A stretch of 64,000 nt of DNA from Sneathiella marina. Its GTDB lineage: Bacteria; Pseudomonadota; Alphaproteobacteria; Sneathiellales; Sneathiellaceae. Below the pieces are notes generated by a model, which had not been told where the DNA came from, did not search any database, and worked only from the letters and a program-made list of their open reading frames with translations. Below, in pieces: positions 9,213 through 18,991 of the stretch. The stretch lies in NCBI RefSeq assembly GCF_023746535.1, contig NZ_CP098747.1, forward strand, positions 3,833,501 to 3,897,500. The letters run 5' to 3'. Position numbers and translations under genes: made by a program. Numbering within the stretch: position 1 is the stretch's first letter; each line of letters opens with the position of its first letter.

Positions 9213-10064
9213 ATGAGTATGCGTCGTCTTCGAATGGGATTAAACACTATCTTAGGATATCAGAAGCAAGGATTTTTTATTCCATATCGATATGCCGATA
9301 GTTTGCCCAGCGCCGGCAATCGCGGTCCGTACAGCCAAATTGACGCATTTATGAAGGAAAAAGAGCCGGAATTCCTCAGCTGCCTGAAATCCCTTGACCA
9401 ATATAAATCAACATTTTCCGCTTTCGGCCAACAGCCGCCGCCTGCCCCCCGCTGGGAGCAGGACTGGTTTCCCAGGTTAGATGCCGCCGTTGCTTACGGA
9501 ATAGTTCGCAGCCATCACCCTACCCGCATCATCGAGGTAGGATCCGGGCATTCGACGCGTTTTATGATGCAAGCAATTCAAGATGGGTCTCTTTCAACCA
9601 AATTCACGTCCATTGACCCGGCGCCTCGCGCAACCATTGAAACGCTTCCTATCGAAGTTGTACGCGATACTGTGCAGCAAGCACCGATTGATTTATTTTC
9701 GGATTTGCGTTCGGGAGATATTCTTTTTATCGACTCCAGCCATATTTCCATGCCTGGGTCAGATGTAGATCTCCTCTTTCTCGAAATCCTGCCGCGCCTC
9801 CCTGCTGGTATTCTCATCCATATTCACGATATTTTTCTCCCCGACGATTATCCCGAACATTGGGATTGGCGCGGATATAACGAACAACAGGCAATTGCGC
9901 CTTATTTCCTGGGAGGAGGATATGATGTCGTTTTCTCAAGCGCTTATGTTACAAGTCGTATGAAGGCTGTCTTTGACGCATCCTTTATTTCGAAGCTACC
10001 AATAAGGGGCGGGGCTGTAGAAACAAGTTTATGGCTACGGAAAAACAAGATCACGGATATATGA
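9213..10064 (+). CDS. Class I SAM-dependent methyltransferase-like protein
   Basis: A 283-residue protein with a Rossmann-type glycine motif (IIEVGSGHST, 106-115), an acidic residue after strand 2 (SIDPAPR) and a DILFIDSSH strand 4 at 169-177, the pattern of the Methyltransf_24 group often associated with polysaccharide or small-molecule methylation. H173-like metal or substrate residues are suggested by the HIHDIF segment at about 203-208. No membrane helices are seen. Start is the ATG at 9213 with a weak AAGG upstream; a second ATG lies two codons on. The acceptor is unknown. Confidence 0.8.
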   Translation: MSMRRLRMGLNTILGYQKQGFFIPYRYADSLPSAGNRGPYSQIDAFMKEKEPEFLSCLKSLDQYKSTFSAFGQQPPPAPRWEQDWFPRLDAAVAYGIVRSHHPTRIIEVGSGHSTRFMMQAIQDGSLSTKFTSIDPAPRATIETLPIEVVRDTVQQAPIDLFSDLRSGDILFIDSSHISMPGSDVDLLFLEILPRLPAGILIHIHDIFLPDDYPEHWDWRGYNEQQAIAPYFLGGGYDVVFSSAYVTSRMKAVFDASFISKLPIRGGAVETSLWLRKNKITDI

Positions 10065-10109
10065 CTTCTTGTGTGTTCAAATTAAGCGATTAAGGCGCAT
10101 ATTCCGAAC

Positions 10110-11459
10110 ATGTGGCAACAAGTAAAAAAAACAATCCTAGGGGATGAAATCCAAGGGCAGCTCCCTGGTCGGGTGAAAGACGCGATTGAGCGTCAACAAA
10201 CTCAGTCGGAGATATTGATTGCCTGGGTACAGGTATTTATCGTCCTGACCTTTTCGACGCTCTACGGTCTGTCGCCGAAAACTTTTTCATCGGACGCCAT
10301 GTTCGCACCTGTCCCCTATGCTCTTGCAGCTTATGGCATATTCACATTGTTCCGGCTCGCACTTGCTTATTCCGGCCGGGTTGGGCCGGTATTTCTTTCT
10401 CTGTCCGTTGTCGCAGACATGGTTTTGCTGATGTTTCTCATTTGGAGCTTTCATGTCCAGTATGAACAACCGGCGTCTTTCTATCTGAAATCTCCGACTC
10501 TTCTGTATGTTTTCATTTTCATTGCCCTTCGTGCCTTGCGTTTTGAGGCAGCCTACGTGTTGTTGGCTGGCGCCTCGGCGGCCATTGGTTGGATGATCCT
10601 GCTCGGCTATGCCGTTTTCTTTGATGATGGTATGACCAATGTTACCCGAGATTACGTCGTCTATACGATGTCTCACAAAATACTTCTGGGAGCGGAGTTT
10701 GACAAAGTCATTAGTATTGTCGTTGTCACATTAATCTTGGCCCTGGTCATTGTCAGGGGCCGCAAGCTTTTGATAAATTCTGTCGCACAAGCCACGGCAG
10801 CCGAAGATTTATCCAGGTTCTTCTCTCCCGAAATTGCCGATCAGATAACCCATTCAGAAGGCTGGATCGAACCTGGTAAAGGGGAAGCACGGACCGCGGC
10901 AATTCTACATTGCGATTTACAGGGTTTCACAAAGCTGTCCATGGAAAGGCCGGCCAATGAAGTCATCTCGCTATTGGCGGAGTATCAGTCCCGAATGGTG
11001 CCGGTAATTCAACGGCATGGCGGAACCATCGATAAATTCCTCGGGGATGGTATTTTAGCCACCTTTGGCGCAGCCGTATCTACAGATCATTACGCCGCAG
11101 ATTGTCTTCGGGCGATGGAAGATCTCGTGGATGAAGCCGGGCATTGGTCTCGAGATCGTGAGGAAGAGGGTAAACTCGCCATGACAATTCGGTTCACTTC
11201 CGCCGTTGGCCCCATTGTTTTTGGCGCTGTGGGCGATGACAGTAGACTGGAATACACCGTCATTGGAGAGCCGGTAAATCTTGCGGCCAAATTGGACAAA
11301 CATGCCAAAGATGAAAAGGCCAACGCGGTCACCACGCGCGGCGCTGTCGATGCGGCTCAATTACAGGGCTATCTGCCGCGCGCGCATTTGGAAACACGAA
11401 AAAGCCGATCCGTAGAGGGGGTTAGCGGAACAGTGGACCTCGTTATTATATCCCCTTAA
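10110..11459 (+). CDS. Membrane-bound class III adenylate/guanylate cyclase
   Basis: N-terminal residues about 35-220 contain five or six hydrophobic helices; a short linker (LSRFFSPEIADQI) leads to a class III catalytic domain at about 260-445. Metal ligands D269 and D313 and base-contact K309 are present. In the second substrate motif the usual IGDxVNxAxR reads IGEPVNLAAK, so E386 replaces the adenine-selecting Asp and K394 replaces the transition-state Arg. Activity and nucleotide preference therefore need testing; cAMP is the default guess. It follows the methyltransferase by 45 bases and is convergent with the ABC operon. Confidence 0.87.
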   Translation: MWQQVKKTILGDEIQGQLPGRVKDAIERQQTQSEILIAWVQVFIVLTFSTLYGLSPKTFSSDAMFAPVPYALAAYGIFTLFRLALAYSGRVGPVFLSLSVVADMVLLMFLIWSFHVQYEQPASFYLKSPTLLYVFIFIALRALRFEAAYVLLAGASAAIGWMILLGYAVFFDDGMTNVTRDYVVYTMSHKILLGAEFDKVISIVVVTLILALVIVRGRKLLINSVAQATAAEDLSRFFSPEIADQITHSEGWIEPGKGEARTAAILHCDLQGFTKLSMERPANEVISLLAEYQSRMVPVIQRHGGTIDKFLGDGILATFGAAVSTDHYAADCLRAMEDLVDEAGHWSRDREEEGKLAMTIRFTSAVGPIVFGAVGDDSRLEYTVIGEPVNLAAKLDKHAKDEKANAVTTRGAVDAAQLQGYLPRAHLETRKSRSVEGVSGTVDLVIISP

Positions 11460-11473
11460 ATTGCCTGGTATGC

Positions 11474-12658
11474 TTACTTGTAAGGATCTGCGGCATCACG
11501 CAATCCATCCCCCAAGAAATTGAACGCCAGGACAACCAGGATCACCGGTACCACGGGGTAAATCAGCCACGGCGTCGTCGCCACCGCGTTGATATTGGTC
11601 GTTTCATTCAACAACACACCCCACGAAGTAATGGGCGGTCGCAATCCGAGGCCTAAGAAGGACAAAGCCGTTTCCCCCAGAATCATACTTGGCACCGCAA
11701 GGCTGGCGCTGGCAATCAAATGGCTGGCGAAGGAGGGCAATAAGTGACGTCCGATAATCCGTTGCGGCGGGGCACCCATAAGCTGCGCTGCCGTACAGAA
11801 ATCCTCTTCCCGAAGCGACAGGAATTTCGATCTTACAGCACGCGCCAAGCCCGGCCAATCAAGCAACCCGAGAATTACTGTCAGCCCAAAGAATACCAGA
11901 ATGGGCGACCAAGTGACCGGTAGAGCCGCCGATAGTGCAAGCCAAAGCGGCAGTTGCGGAATAGATTTCAATAGCTCTATGGTCCGCTGAATAACATTAT
12001 CGATCCAGCCGCCATAATATCCCGATATTCCGCCGAGAATAATACCAAGCGTAAAACTGATAATAATTCCGATAAGCCCAATGGTCAGGGAAATCCGCGT
12101 TCCATAGATTATCCGCGACAGAATATCCCTGCCTAGCCGATCCGTTCCCAGCCAGAAGAAAGTCGCTCTTTTTTTATCTGCTGCACAAACCAAATGCGAC
12201 GAGGCATTAAATAGTCCCCAGAATTTATATTCATCCCCGGAACAGAAAAAGCGCAAAGGATAGACCTGTTTATGATTTATCTGATACTCCCTTTTCAGGG
12301 TCTCACGGTTGAGCTTTTGTTTATAACCGTAAACAAACGGTCCAACAAATTCCCCTTCATGGAATAAATGAATGGCCTGCGGCGGGGCAAATATAAATTT
12401 CGTATTTCTACCATGCAAGTCATAGGGCGCCAGAAACTCGGATATCAAAATCGAAAGGTAAAAAAGCAACAATATAATGCCGCTGATCACCGCCACGCGA
12501 TGGCGGCGGAACTTCCACCACATCATCTGCCATTGAGACGCCATGTAAAAGCGTTCCTGCTCCGGCGACAGGGCTTCGACTGAATAGGGGTCAAACGGTT
12601 CGTCAGAATGCCAATGTTCTAACGGTTGTTCTTTGTTTGAACCGGTAGTGTCCGTCAT
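11474..12658 (-). CDS. ABC importer inner-membrane permease (DppC/OppC class) with large periplasmic loop
   Basis: Permease of the peptide/opine/oligosaccharide class. TM1 is at about 55-78, followed by a long periplasmic loop to about 165 containing C139 and C158, which could form a disulfide, and then WLGTDRLGRDILSRI, the conserved entry to the five-helix core. The EAA loop contacting the ATPase is AAQLMGAPPQRIIGRHLLP. The 394 residues exceed the common 280-340 because of the loop. Start overlaps the partner permease stop by 4 bases; it is the last gene of the long leftward operon. Confidence 0.92.
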   Translation of the reverse strand: MTDTTGSNKEQPLEHWHSDEPFDPYSVEALSPEQERFYMASQWQMMWWKFRRHRVAVISGIILLLFYLSILISEFLAPYDLHGRNTKFIFAPPQAIHLFHEGEFVGPFVYGYKQKLNRETLKREYQINHKQVYPLRFFCSGDEYKFWGLFNASSHLVCAADKKRATFFWLGTDRLGRDILSRIIYGTRISLTIGLIGIIISFTLGIILGGISGYYGGWIDNVIQRTIELLKSIPQLPLWLALSAALPVTWSPILVFFGLTVILGLLDWPGLARAVRSKFLSLREEDFCTAAQLMGAPPQRIIGRHLLPSFASHLIASASLAVPSMILGETALSFLGLGLRPPITSWGVLLNETTNINAVATTPWLIYPVVPVILVVLAFNFLGDGLRDAADPYK

Positions 12659-13683
12659 TTCGTCGCCCCCCCTGACAGTCGAATACGCGGATCCAGAACC
12701 GCGAGGAGCACATCCGAGACAAACATGCCAATAACCGTTAATAATGCCAGGAACATCAAAAGTGAACCAGCCATATACTGATCCTGGTTTTGCAATGCTT
12801 CAAGCAACAATGGACCGACGGTCGGTAAACTCAAAACCATGCTGACGATCACTGATCCGGAAATAACATCCGGTAAAAGATTACCGATATCAGCAATAAA
12901 CGGATTGAGCGACATGCGGATTGGATATTTGACCAGAGCTTTTAGTCTCGGCACACCCTTGGCACGTGCAGTGGTCACATATTGTTTTTGCAATTCATCC
13001 AGTAAATTTGCCCGCAATCGCCTAATCATGGACGCTGTGCCACTCGTTCCAATGACGATAACCGGAATCAACATATGATCCATGATTGACAGGGCTTTAT
13101 CAAATGACCATGGCTGATCGACATACTTGTCATCCATAAGCCCGCCAATGGAAATGCCAAAATACACATTTGCATAATACAGAAGCACCATGGCCAGCAA
13201 AAAGTTGGGCGTCGCCAGTCCCAGATAGCCGACAAGCGTAAATCCGTAGTCGCCAATGGAATATTGCCGCGTTGCCGAATATACCCCGATGGGAAAGGCG
13301 ACAATATAAATGAAGACAATCGTCGAGAAATTGATCAGGAAAGATAAACCAAGCCGATCGCCGATAACTTCTCGCACCGGCAGATCATATGCGAAAGATT
13401 GACCCCAGTCTCCCTGTATCATACCTGAAAAACCATTCGGGCCGGGCCAGAACCCCATCCAGATGGCATATTGTTCTATGAGTGGTTTATCTAGCGAATA
13501 TTGCTCCCTGTAAAAGGCTATTTTCGCGAGGGCAGAGGCCGATTCACCTTGCGATTTTAGTTCTTCGAGCTGATTAGACAGATAGTCGCCCGGCGGCAAC
13601 TGAATGATAATAAACGTCAGAATACTGATTACCAACAAGGTCGGTATCATAACCAGTACTCTGTGTACAAAGTAAGTAAACAT
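12655..13683 (-). CDS. ABC importer inner-membrane permease (DppB/OppB class)
   Basis: A 342-residue six-helix permease beginning with the typical MFTYFVHRVLVMIPTLLVIS helix. It has a long first periplasmic loop, the SFLINFSTIVFIYIVAFPIGVYSA core helices, and an EAA-type loop TTARAKGVPRLKALVKYPIR. It pairs with the adjacent DppC-type permease to form the channel. A 165-base gap separates it from the binding-protein gene upstream; that gap holds a small hairpin (13705-13719) but no gene. Confidence 0.92.
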   Translation of the reverse strand: MFTYFVHRVLVMIPTLLVISILTFIIIQLPPGDYLSNQLEELKSQGESASALAKIAFYREQYSLDKPLIEQYAIWMGFWPGPNGFSGMIQGDWGQSFAYDLPVREVIGDRLGLSFLINFSTIVFIYIVAFPIGVYSATRQYSIGDYGFTLVGYLGLATPNFLLAMVLLYYANVYFGISIGGLMDDKYVDQPWSFDKALSIMDHMLIPVIVIGTSGTASMIRRLRANLLDELQKQYVTTARAKGVPRLKALVKYPIRMSLNPFIADIGNLLPDVISGSVIVSMVLSLPTVGPLLLEALQNQDQYMAGSLLMFLALLTVIGMFVSDVLLAVLDPRIRLSGGATK

Positions 13684-13848
13684 TCAGCCCCGCTCTATGA
13701 GGTGCCGACTTCGTGTCGGTTCAACCCCGCTCCCCATTTGCATTTTTCACTTAAAACGATGCCATCGTCAACAAATCGTCGGCAATCGGCGTAAAGTTAT
13801 TTATTTTCTTATCAAAATTGCTGCTATTCAAACCCGCTTGCATTCAAA

Positions 13849-15747
13849 TTATTTATCGAACCAAAATAGATCCGGATGATAGATCCCGAACTGCGCCCCT
13901 GGATTCCAGTTAAAAATTGCTTCTTCGGGAACGTTCTTGAGCGTGTTCTTGACAATGATAGGCTGCAAAATAGCGCCAACGATACCAATGGTGAATTGCT
14001 GCTCTGCATGAATATCGAGCATTTCCCGCCAAATCGCCGCCTTCTCTTCCGTATCAGTAGATTTCAGCCATTTGTCATAGAGGTCATATAAGAGGATGGC
14101 TTCGGGTATGTCGATGGGCTCACCGGACTTACCCTTTGTTTCGTGATACTGGCCCCATTTCGGCCATTGATAGCTGATCTGATTGGTCGGCGCCCGTGTG
14201 GCTGGGCTGGATGCCGCGTTGGGAATGCCATTTTCAAACCCGGCCCAGACCGACATCACGGTTTCACCAGAGAAGATACGATTGCGAAATACTGCGCGTT
14301 GCGATGGCTTGGTAAATACGGAGATACCTATTTCCTGCCACGCTTCATTTACCAGCTCAAGAATATCCGATTGCTCTGTGGTCTCGCCGGCTGTTTCTAT
14401 AACGATGACAAATTTCTCGCCATCTGGAAGAAGCCGATGGCCGTCTTCATCGCGATCCGTCAGTCCCATCTCGTCGAGTAACTCATTTGCCATATCCGGA
14501 TCATATTCCGCCCATTTGGTGCGTAATTCTTCAGTATAGAAGTCACTTTGTTCCTGAACCGCATTATTCCCCTCAACTGCCAAGCCGAAGAACAGAGTAT
14601 CATTGATTTCTTCACGGTCGATGGCCAGAGACAGCGCCCGCCGGAACCTCACGTCGCGCATATACCCGCGCCACATCTCACTCTCTGCATTGAGATTTGG
14701 GAATAGTACGAAATGAGAGCCACGAACAGTCGGCCAAAGCAAAGTCTTGTAATTTGACCGCTCTTCGTTTTCTTTCAGAAATGTTGCATCCTGAAGCTGT
14801 ATGCCTCGAGCCTGCAAATCCGTGTCCCCTGACGCCGCTTTAGCGGAAATCAACTTTCCTTCCGATACATTGAATATGAGTTCATCAATATAGGGCAGCT
14901 GGCGACCTTCTGTATCAACCCTGTGAAAATAAGGATTTCTTTCACCCACAAAGCGCGTTGCCGGCGACGCTGTTGTGTTGCGCCATGGTTGTAATGTCGG
15001 CAGGTTGGGATTGTCAAACTTGTACAGGTTGTCGTTACGATTATGTTCCGATGCCCAGGACTTCATTTTGATCTTTTGGATTTTATTAAGCTTGGAAACA
15101 TCAATATATTTCTCATGAAATCTTTTCAGATAGTGAGCCGGGCTATAAATCAGCAGAGGCGAGGCGCCCGCCAGAAGCGGTAAAAAATTCGGATTTGGTG
15201 CCTCCCATGTATAGATAACCGTTTGCGCATCCGGAAACTCGACTTTCGGCAACTTCCCGCCTACCAAAAGCTCTGCCGGGGGGCCTGCAGGGAACAGCTT
15301 CATGTTGCCTGCGACATCCTCCCACCAATATCTAAAGTCTTCTGACGTAAAGGGAGCACCGTCCGACCATTTGTGACCGGCCCGGAGTTTCAGTGTAAAC
15401 TTCCGGCCTTCCGTCACTTCAAATGATTCCAAAATATCGGCCTCAAGTTCTAAGTCCACTGTATATCCAACAAGACGTGCATAGCCATAAACAAACATCA
15501 GTTTGACATCTGATGGATTACCGATCAGCGTATGCAGGCGGCCTCCATATTTTCCCAATTCCTGGCCTTCTCCAGGCTCAACAACAAGTGGCACTGAGGG
15601 TAGTCTTTCGGCAACGGGCGAAAGTTCGCCTTTCGCCACCGCGGGCTTGAAAAAAGGAACTTCGGTTGCATGCACCTGACTCCAGACCAATAGCACAAGA
15701 GCACCTGCTACTAAATTCATCCCTTGCTTCAAAAATCCTGACATCAA
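13849..15747 (-). CDS. Extracytoplasmic solute-binding protein, family 5 (peptide/oligosaccharide type)
   Basis: Periplasmic binding protein of 632 residues. A signal peptide is clear: a short charged start, hydrophobic core AGALVLLVWS, and a likely cleavage after VHA near residue 27. No lipobox cysteine is seen. The family hallmark regions FTSEDFRYWWEDV and DVRFRRALSLAIDREEIN are present. It is larger than OppA/DppA (about 510-540), in the size range of the rhizobial alpha-galactoside and muropeptide-type binding proteins, so peptides, muropeptides or oligosaccharides are candidate ligands. Start overlaps the ATPase stop by 4. Confidence 0.93.
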   Translation of the reverse strand: MMSGFLKQGMNLVAGALVLLVWSQVHATEVPFFKPAVAKGELSPVAERLPSVPLVVEPGEGQELGKYGGRLHTLIGNPSDVKLMFVYGYARLVGYTVDLELEADILESFEVTEGRKFTLKLRAGHKWSDGAPFTSEDFRYWWEDVAGNMKLFPAGPPAELLVGGKLPKVEFPDAQTVIYTWEAPNPNFLPLLAGASPLLIYSPAHYLKRFHEKYIDVSKLNKIQKIKMKSWASEHNRNDNLYKFDNPNLPTLQPWRNTTASPATRFVGERNPYFHRVDTEGRQLPYIDELIFNVSEGKLISAKAASGDTDLQARGIQLQDATFLKENEERSNYKTLLWPTVRGSHFVLFPNLNAESEMWRGYMRDVRFRRALSLAIDREEINDTLFFGLAVEGNNAVQEQSDFYTEELRTKWAEYDPDMANELLDEMGLTDRDEDGHRLLPDGEKFVIVIETAGETTEQSDILELVNEAWQEIGISVFTKPSQRAVFRNRIFSGETVMSVWAGFENGIPNAASSPATRAPTNQISYQWPKWGQYHETKGKSGEPIDIPEAILLYDLYDKWLKSTDTEEKAAIWREMLDIHAEQQFTIGIVGAILQPIIVKNTLKNVPEEAIFNWNPGAQFGIYHPDLFWFDK

Positions 15748-17636
15748 AGCCTTAACTCCTTCGCGTCTGTTTCTTCGCTTACGCGGACATAATGTCCTTC
15801 TCCAATATCCATCATGACCGGACTACTGCTCGTATTCACGGTAAAAGGTTGTGGCCATAATTCCGGGTTCGATGCCTTCTCCTCAACCAAATGGGAAAAA
15901 TCCAGCCTTCTGTTTGGATCCGGTTCCGGGACAGCCGCAAGAAGTCGCTTGGTATAGGGATGTACCGGGTTTTTAAATAATACATCCTTCGGCGCCGTCT
16001 CGACCAGTCGGCCTTTACACATCACGGCAATTCGATCTGCAATGTAATCAACCACCGCCAGATTATGCGAGATAAACAAATATGTCAGCCCCAACTCTTT
16101 CTGGAGATCTTTCAGTAGATTCAAAATTTGCGCTTGAATGGATACATCCAACGCCGACACCGGTTCATCGCATATAAGCAAATCGGGTTTCAAAGCGAGA
16201 GATCGGGCAATCCCAATGCGTTGCCGTTGTCCACCCGAAAAAGAATGCGGATAGCGCCGTAAAAATCGAATGTCTAATCCCACCAGGGTCATCAATTCTT
16301 TCACTGTTTCTTCGCGTTCCGTAACGGTTCCCACGTTATGGATGACCAGTGGTTCCGAAATGATATCAAATACCGTCATACGCGGATTTAACGATGAAAA
16401 GGGGTCCTGAAAGATAAACTGGACCTTGTTTCTATAATCAAACAGCTCTTCGCCTTTTAGCGCCAGGACATCAACGTCCCGTCCACGGTCATTATAAGTC
16501 ACCGATCCGTCGCTTGCCGACAAGGCCCTCAAAATCAGCTTGGACAAAGTCGTTTTGCCACAACCGGACTCACCGACAAGACCGAGACATTCGCCAGGGC
16601 GAATAAAAAAGCTAACATTATCCACCGCAAGAATCTCACCACCGGGTTTGGAACCAAATAACGTGGATTTCCGCGTCGTAAAGGTTTTAGACAAATTCCG
16701 AACATCCAAAATCGGACTCTCATCGCCGCTTATAATCTCGCGGGGGTTGGCTTGCTCAAGAAAGCGACTGTTTTTGTCGCGCTTGATTTCACGAATTGGC
16801 GTCAGACGTTCTCCCGGTTTCATGTTAAACCTCGGGATGGCCCGCATAAGCGCTTTGAGATAGGGATGCTCCGGCGCGGCAAAGATATCGTCAAGGGTCC
16901 CTTGTTCCATGATCTTACCATGATACATGACAACAATTTCATCAGCCATGCTTGCGACGACTCCAAGGTCGTGGGTAATCATCAAAATGGCCATGCCAAG
17001 CTGTTTCTGCAGACCCTGCATCAAATCCAGTATCTGCGCCTGTATAGTCACATCCAGCGCCGTGGTTGGTTCATCGGCAATCAGGAGGGCTGGCTTACAG
17101 ATCATTGCCATCGCAATCATTGCCCGCTGGCGTAACCCGCCTGATAGTTCAAATGGATAGGTGTGCAGCGCTCCTTCCGGATCAGGAAAACCGACCAGTC
17201 GCAACATATCAATCGTAATTTGCTGGCCTTCTTCCTTGGTTTTCTCATGATGAAGATGCAGAGCTTCGGATATCTGATCACCAATCGTATGCAGCGGCGA
17301 CAGGGATGTCATTGGCTCCTGAAAGATGATCGAGATACGTCCACCACGGATATTTCGCATTTCCTTGCTATCAGGCTTCAACTTCGCGATATCGTAGAAA
17401 ACACCTGGTTTTTCAGGATCGAAAAACAAAATTTCGCCGCCGGTAATATGTGCGGGCTTGGGCAGAATAGACATAATAGCCTGACTGATAACCGATTTTC
17501 CGGAGCCAGACTCGCCAACCAGCGCAACTGTTTTTCCTTCCGGGACTCGAAAACTCACCCCTTCGACAGCCTTGATAACACCCTCTGCTACCCGGAACTC
17601 GACTTTTAAATCTCTGACGAGGAGAACATTTGCCAT
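15744..17636 (-). CDS. ABC importer ATPase with two fused nucleotide-binding domains
   Basis: Tandem ATPase of 630 residues like YejF/GsiA, energising the two permeases. Domain 1 has Walker A G41-ESGSGKS48, signature [14 protein letters not shown] (the Q is L) and Walker [13 protein letters not shown]. Domain 2, after about residue 320, has GESGCGKTT, canonical [14 protein letters not shown] and [12 protein letters not shown]. Each domain ends with an oligopeptide-transporter C-terminal region. It precedes the binding-protein gene in the order of transcription, which is unusual but leaves the transporter complete: ATPase, receptor, two permeases. Confidence 0.95.
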   Translation of the reverse strand: MANVLLVRDLKVEFRVAEGVIKAVEGVSFRVPEGKTVALVGESGSGKSVISQAIMSILPKPAHITGGEILFFDPEKPGVFYDIAKLKPDSKEMRNIRGGRISIIFQEPMTSLSPLHTIGDQISEALHLHHEKTKEEGQQITIDMLRLVGFPDPEGALHTYPFELSGGLRQRAMIAMAMICKPALLIADEPTTALDVTIQAQILDLMQGLQKQLGMAILMITHDLGVVASMADEIVVMYHGKIMEQGTLDDIFAAPEHPYLKALMRAIPRFNMKPGERLTPIREIKRDKNSRFLEQANPREIISGDESPILDVRNLSKTFTTRKSTLFGSKPGGEILAVDNVSFFIRPGECLGLVGESGCGKTTLSKLILRALSASDGSVTYNDRGRDVDVLALKGEELFDYRNKVQFIFQDPFSSLNPRMTVFDIISEPLVIHNVGTVTEREETVKELMTLVGLDIRFLRRYPHSFSGGQRQRIGIARSLALKPDLLICDEPVSALDVSIQAQILNLLKDLQKELGLTYLFISHNLAVVDYIADRIAVMCKGRLVETAPKDVLFKNPVHPYTKRLLAAVPEPDPNRRLDFSHLVEEKASNPELWPQPFTVNTSSSPVMMDIGEGHYVRVSEETDAKELRL

Positions 17637-18151
17637 TAACTAAAGGTCCCTTTGACGTAGAACGGGTTTTCTGGAGAACCGGATATTCGCAGCGCCCGTA
17701 AATTGCGGATCGTCGATGCATCAAAAACAACCCCGTTCATGGACGCAGCCACATGGGCCAGCTTCACCAGTTCATCAAATTCTGAAATTGTTGAATCAAT
17801 ACCCAATCCCAAACCCTTGCCTTTCAATTTGAGATGCATCCAACCCGCTTCCCGATCACGACGCGTCGAGTAATAGCTAAGTTTGAAGCCTCCCAACTCC
17901 TCCCATTTGATAGCCCTGTTAATGGGGCCGATCATGTTTATTCCAATTTGATTGACCTCTAATCGGGTCAATTGTCGGATTATTGCCCGCACTCCATAGC
18001 AAAAAAACAATACTGCCAGAAATGCCAACAAATAAACAATGACAGAAGAAGGGTTTAACAACAAGAGCGGAACTGATGTTAAAGCAAGTCCGAATAACGC
18101 CCGGAAATAACTCCCAAGCAAGTCTTGAAAGGAATAGGCAAAAACTTTCAT
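17636..18151 (-). CDS. Small membrane protein of unknown function
   Basis: Unrecognised 171-residue protein. Two hydrophobic helices lie in the first 60 residues (LFGLALTSVPLLLL and VIVYLLAFLAVLFFCYGVRAI), followed by a cytosolic region resembling small PH-like or DUF membrane domains (repeating INMIGP, WEELGGFKLSYYST and LKLKGKGLGLGIDS beta-rich stretches). The stop overlaps the ATPase start by one base (TAATG) and it begins 3 bases after the deacetylase stop. It therefore bridges the glycan genes and the ABC importer in one transcript, hinting at a linking role; function unknown. Confidence 0.75.
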   Translation of the reverse strand: MKVFAYSFQDLLGSYFRALFGLALTSVPLLLLNPSSVIVYLLAFLAVLFFCYGVRAIIRQLTRLEVNQIGINMIGPINRAIKWEELGGFKLSYYSTRRDREAGWMHLKLKGKGLGLGIDSTISEFDELVKLAHVAASMNGVVFDASTIRNLRALRISGSPENPFYVKGTFS

Positions 18152-18154
18152 CGG

Positions 18155-18991
18155 TCAGCTATTATCATCGGCAGGCTCCGCTTCTACTTTAGGCAGAATA
18201 ATATCTTCCGAGATTTCATCGATCAGAGCAATTGCCGCCGGTAAGGGAATCCATCTGACACTAGAATGATTGCATAAAAATGACATGAGCTGATAAATTT
18301 GCGCCCATACCTCTTCATCATGCACCAAATGATGGGTCAGCAAACCGGTCGGTTCTCGTGGATCTGCGCGACCGGTTCTCCGCGCAATCAAATGTTCCAG
18401 AACCATCGTCAAAATCTGGTCTGTTTCAAGGGAGCTGCGACTCCCACGCCAATCTATAGGATCAACATGGGCATTGATTTCCACCATACCGGCTACTGGC
18501 ACCGCCTTGGACCGTTGTTTATATCTCGAAAGCCCAATATACCCCAATTTGGGTAACTGTTGAAGCACCTTGTCATCAATTCTATTCCAAGGAGGCACAA
18601 AGAACGGTAAAAATTGATCACCAAATAGCTGGCTCAGAATGCTTTGGCCGTTTTGAAGATCGGCCTCCATTTCCACAATTGGCCTGATGTTGGAAAATTC
18701 CGATTTTTTTTCTTTTGGATCCGCATAGTTGTGATGATGAAACCCATGCTGCAGGATAAAACAATCCGGTACGTGATCTGTCAGGGTCGAATCAACGGCT
18801 TCCGGTATGACCGCCAGTGCCAGCGGAATATTAAAATGATCTCGAAGACTGATCAGGCGGTCGAGGGCCGGCGAGGGCGCCACGAGATCATCATCCCGCC
18901 ACCAGAATGTCGCCAAGCGCTTCTCTGACGTCCATAAATCAAGTTCAGCAGTGAGGTCCTGCCAGCTGGTCACGTAATATCTCCGGTCCAT
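18155..18991 (-). CDS. Polysaccharide deacetylase-like protein
   Basis: A 278-residue NodB-superfamily protein. The early motif W-R32-D33-D34-D35 after the first beta strand and the Q-H82-G-F-H85-H86-H87 cluster after AVIPEAV fit the metal-binding motifs 1 and 2 of this fold. A later PPWNR segment corresponds to motif 3. No signal peptide is seen, so it would act in the cytosol on a sugar nucleotide, glycolipid or short glycan, unlike secreted chitin deacetylases. The start lies inside the preceding glycosyltransferase (22-base overlap). Confidence 0.83.
   Translation of the reverse strand: MDRRYYVTSWQDLTAELDLWTSEKRLATFWWRDDDLVAPSPALDRLISLRDHFNIPLALAVIPEAVDSTLTDHVPDCFILQHGFHHHNYADPKEKKSEFSNIRPIVEMEADLQNGQSILSQLFGDQFLPFFVPPWNRIDDKVLQQLPKLGYIGLSRYKQRSKAVPVAGMVEINAHVDPIDWRGSRSSLETDQILTMVLEHLIARRTGRADPREPTGLLTHHLVHDEEVWAQIYQLMSFLCNHSSVRWIPLPAAIALIDEISEDIILPKVEAEPADDNS

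Noticed and set aside
13705-13719. Hairpin CCGAC/GTCGG upstream of the DppB-type permease as a terminator
   Set aside because: The stem is short and no T-run follows in the leftward direction, so termination inside the operon is not supported.
11474-17636. Naming the ABC importer yejABEF
   Set aside because: The dual ATPase fits, but the DppC-type permease has a long loop unlike E. coli YejE and the receptor could bind oligosaccharides or peptides, so no symbol was given.
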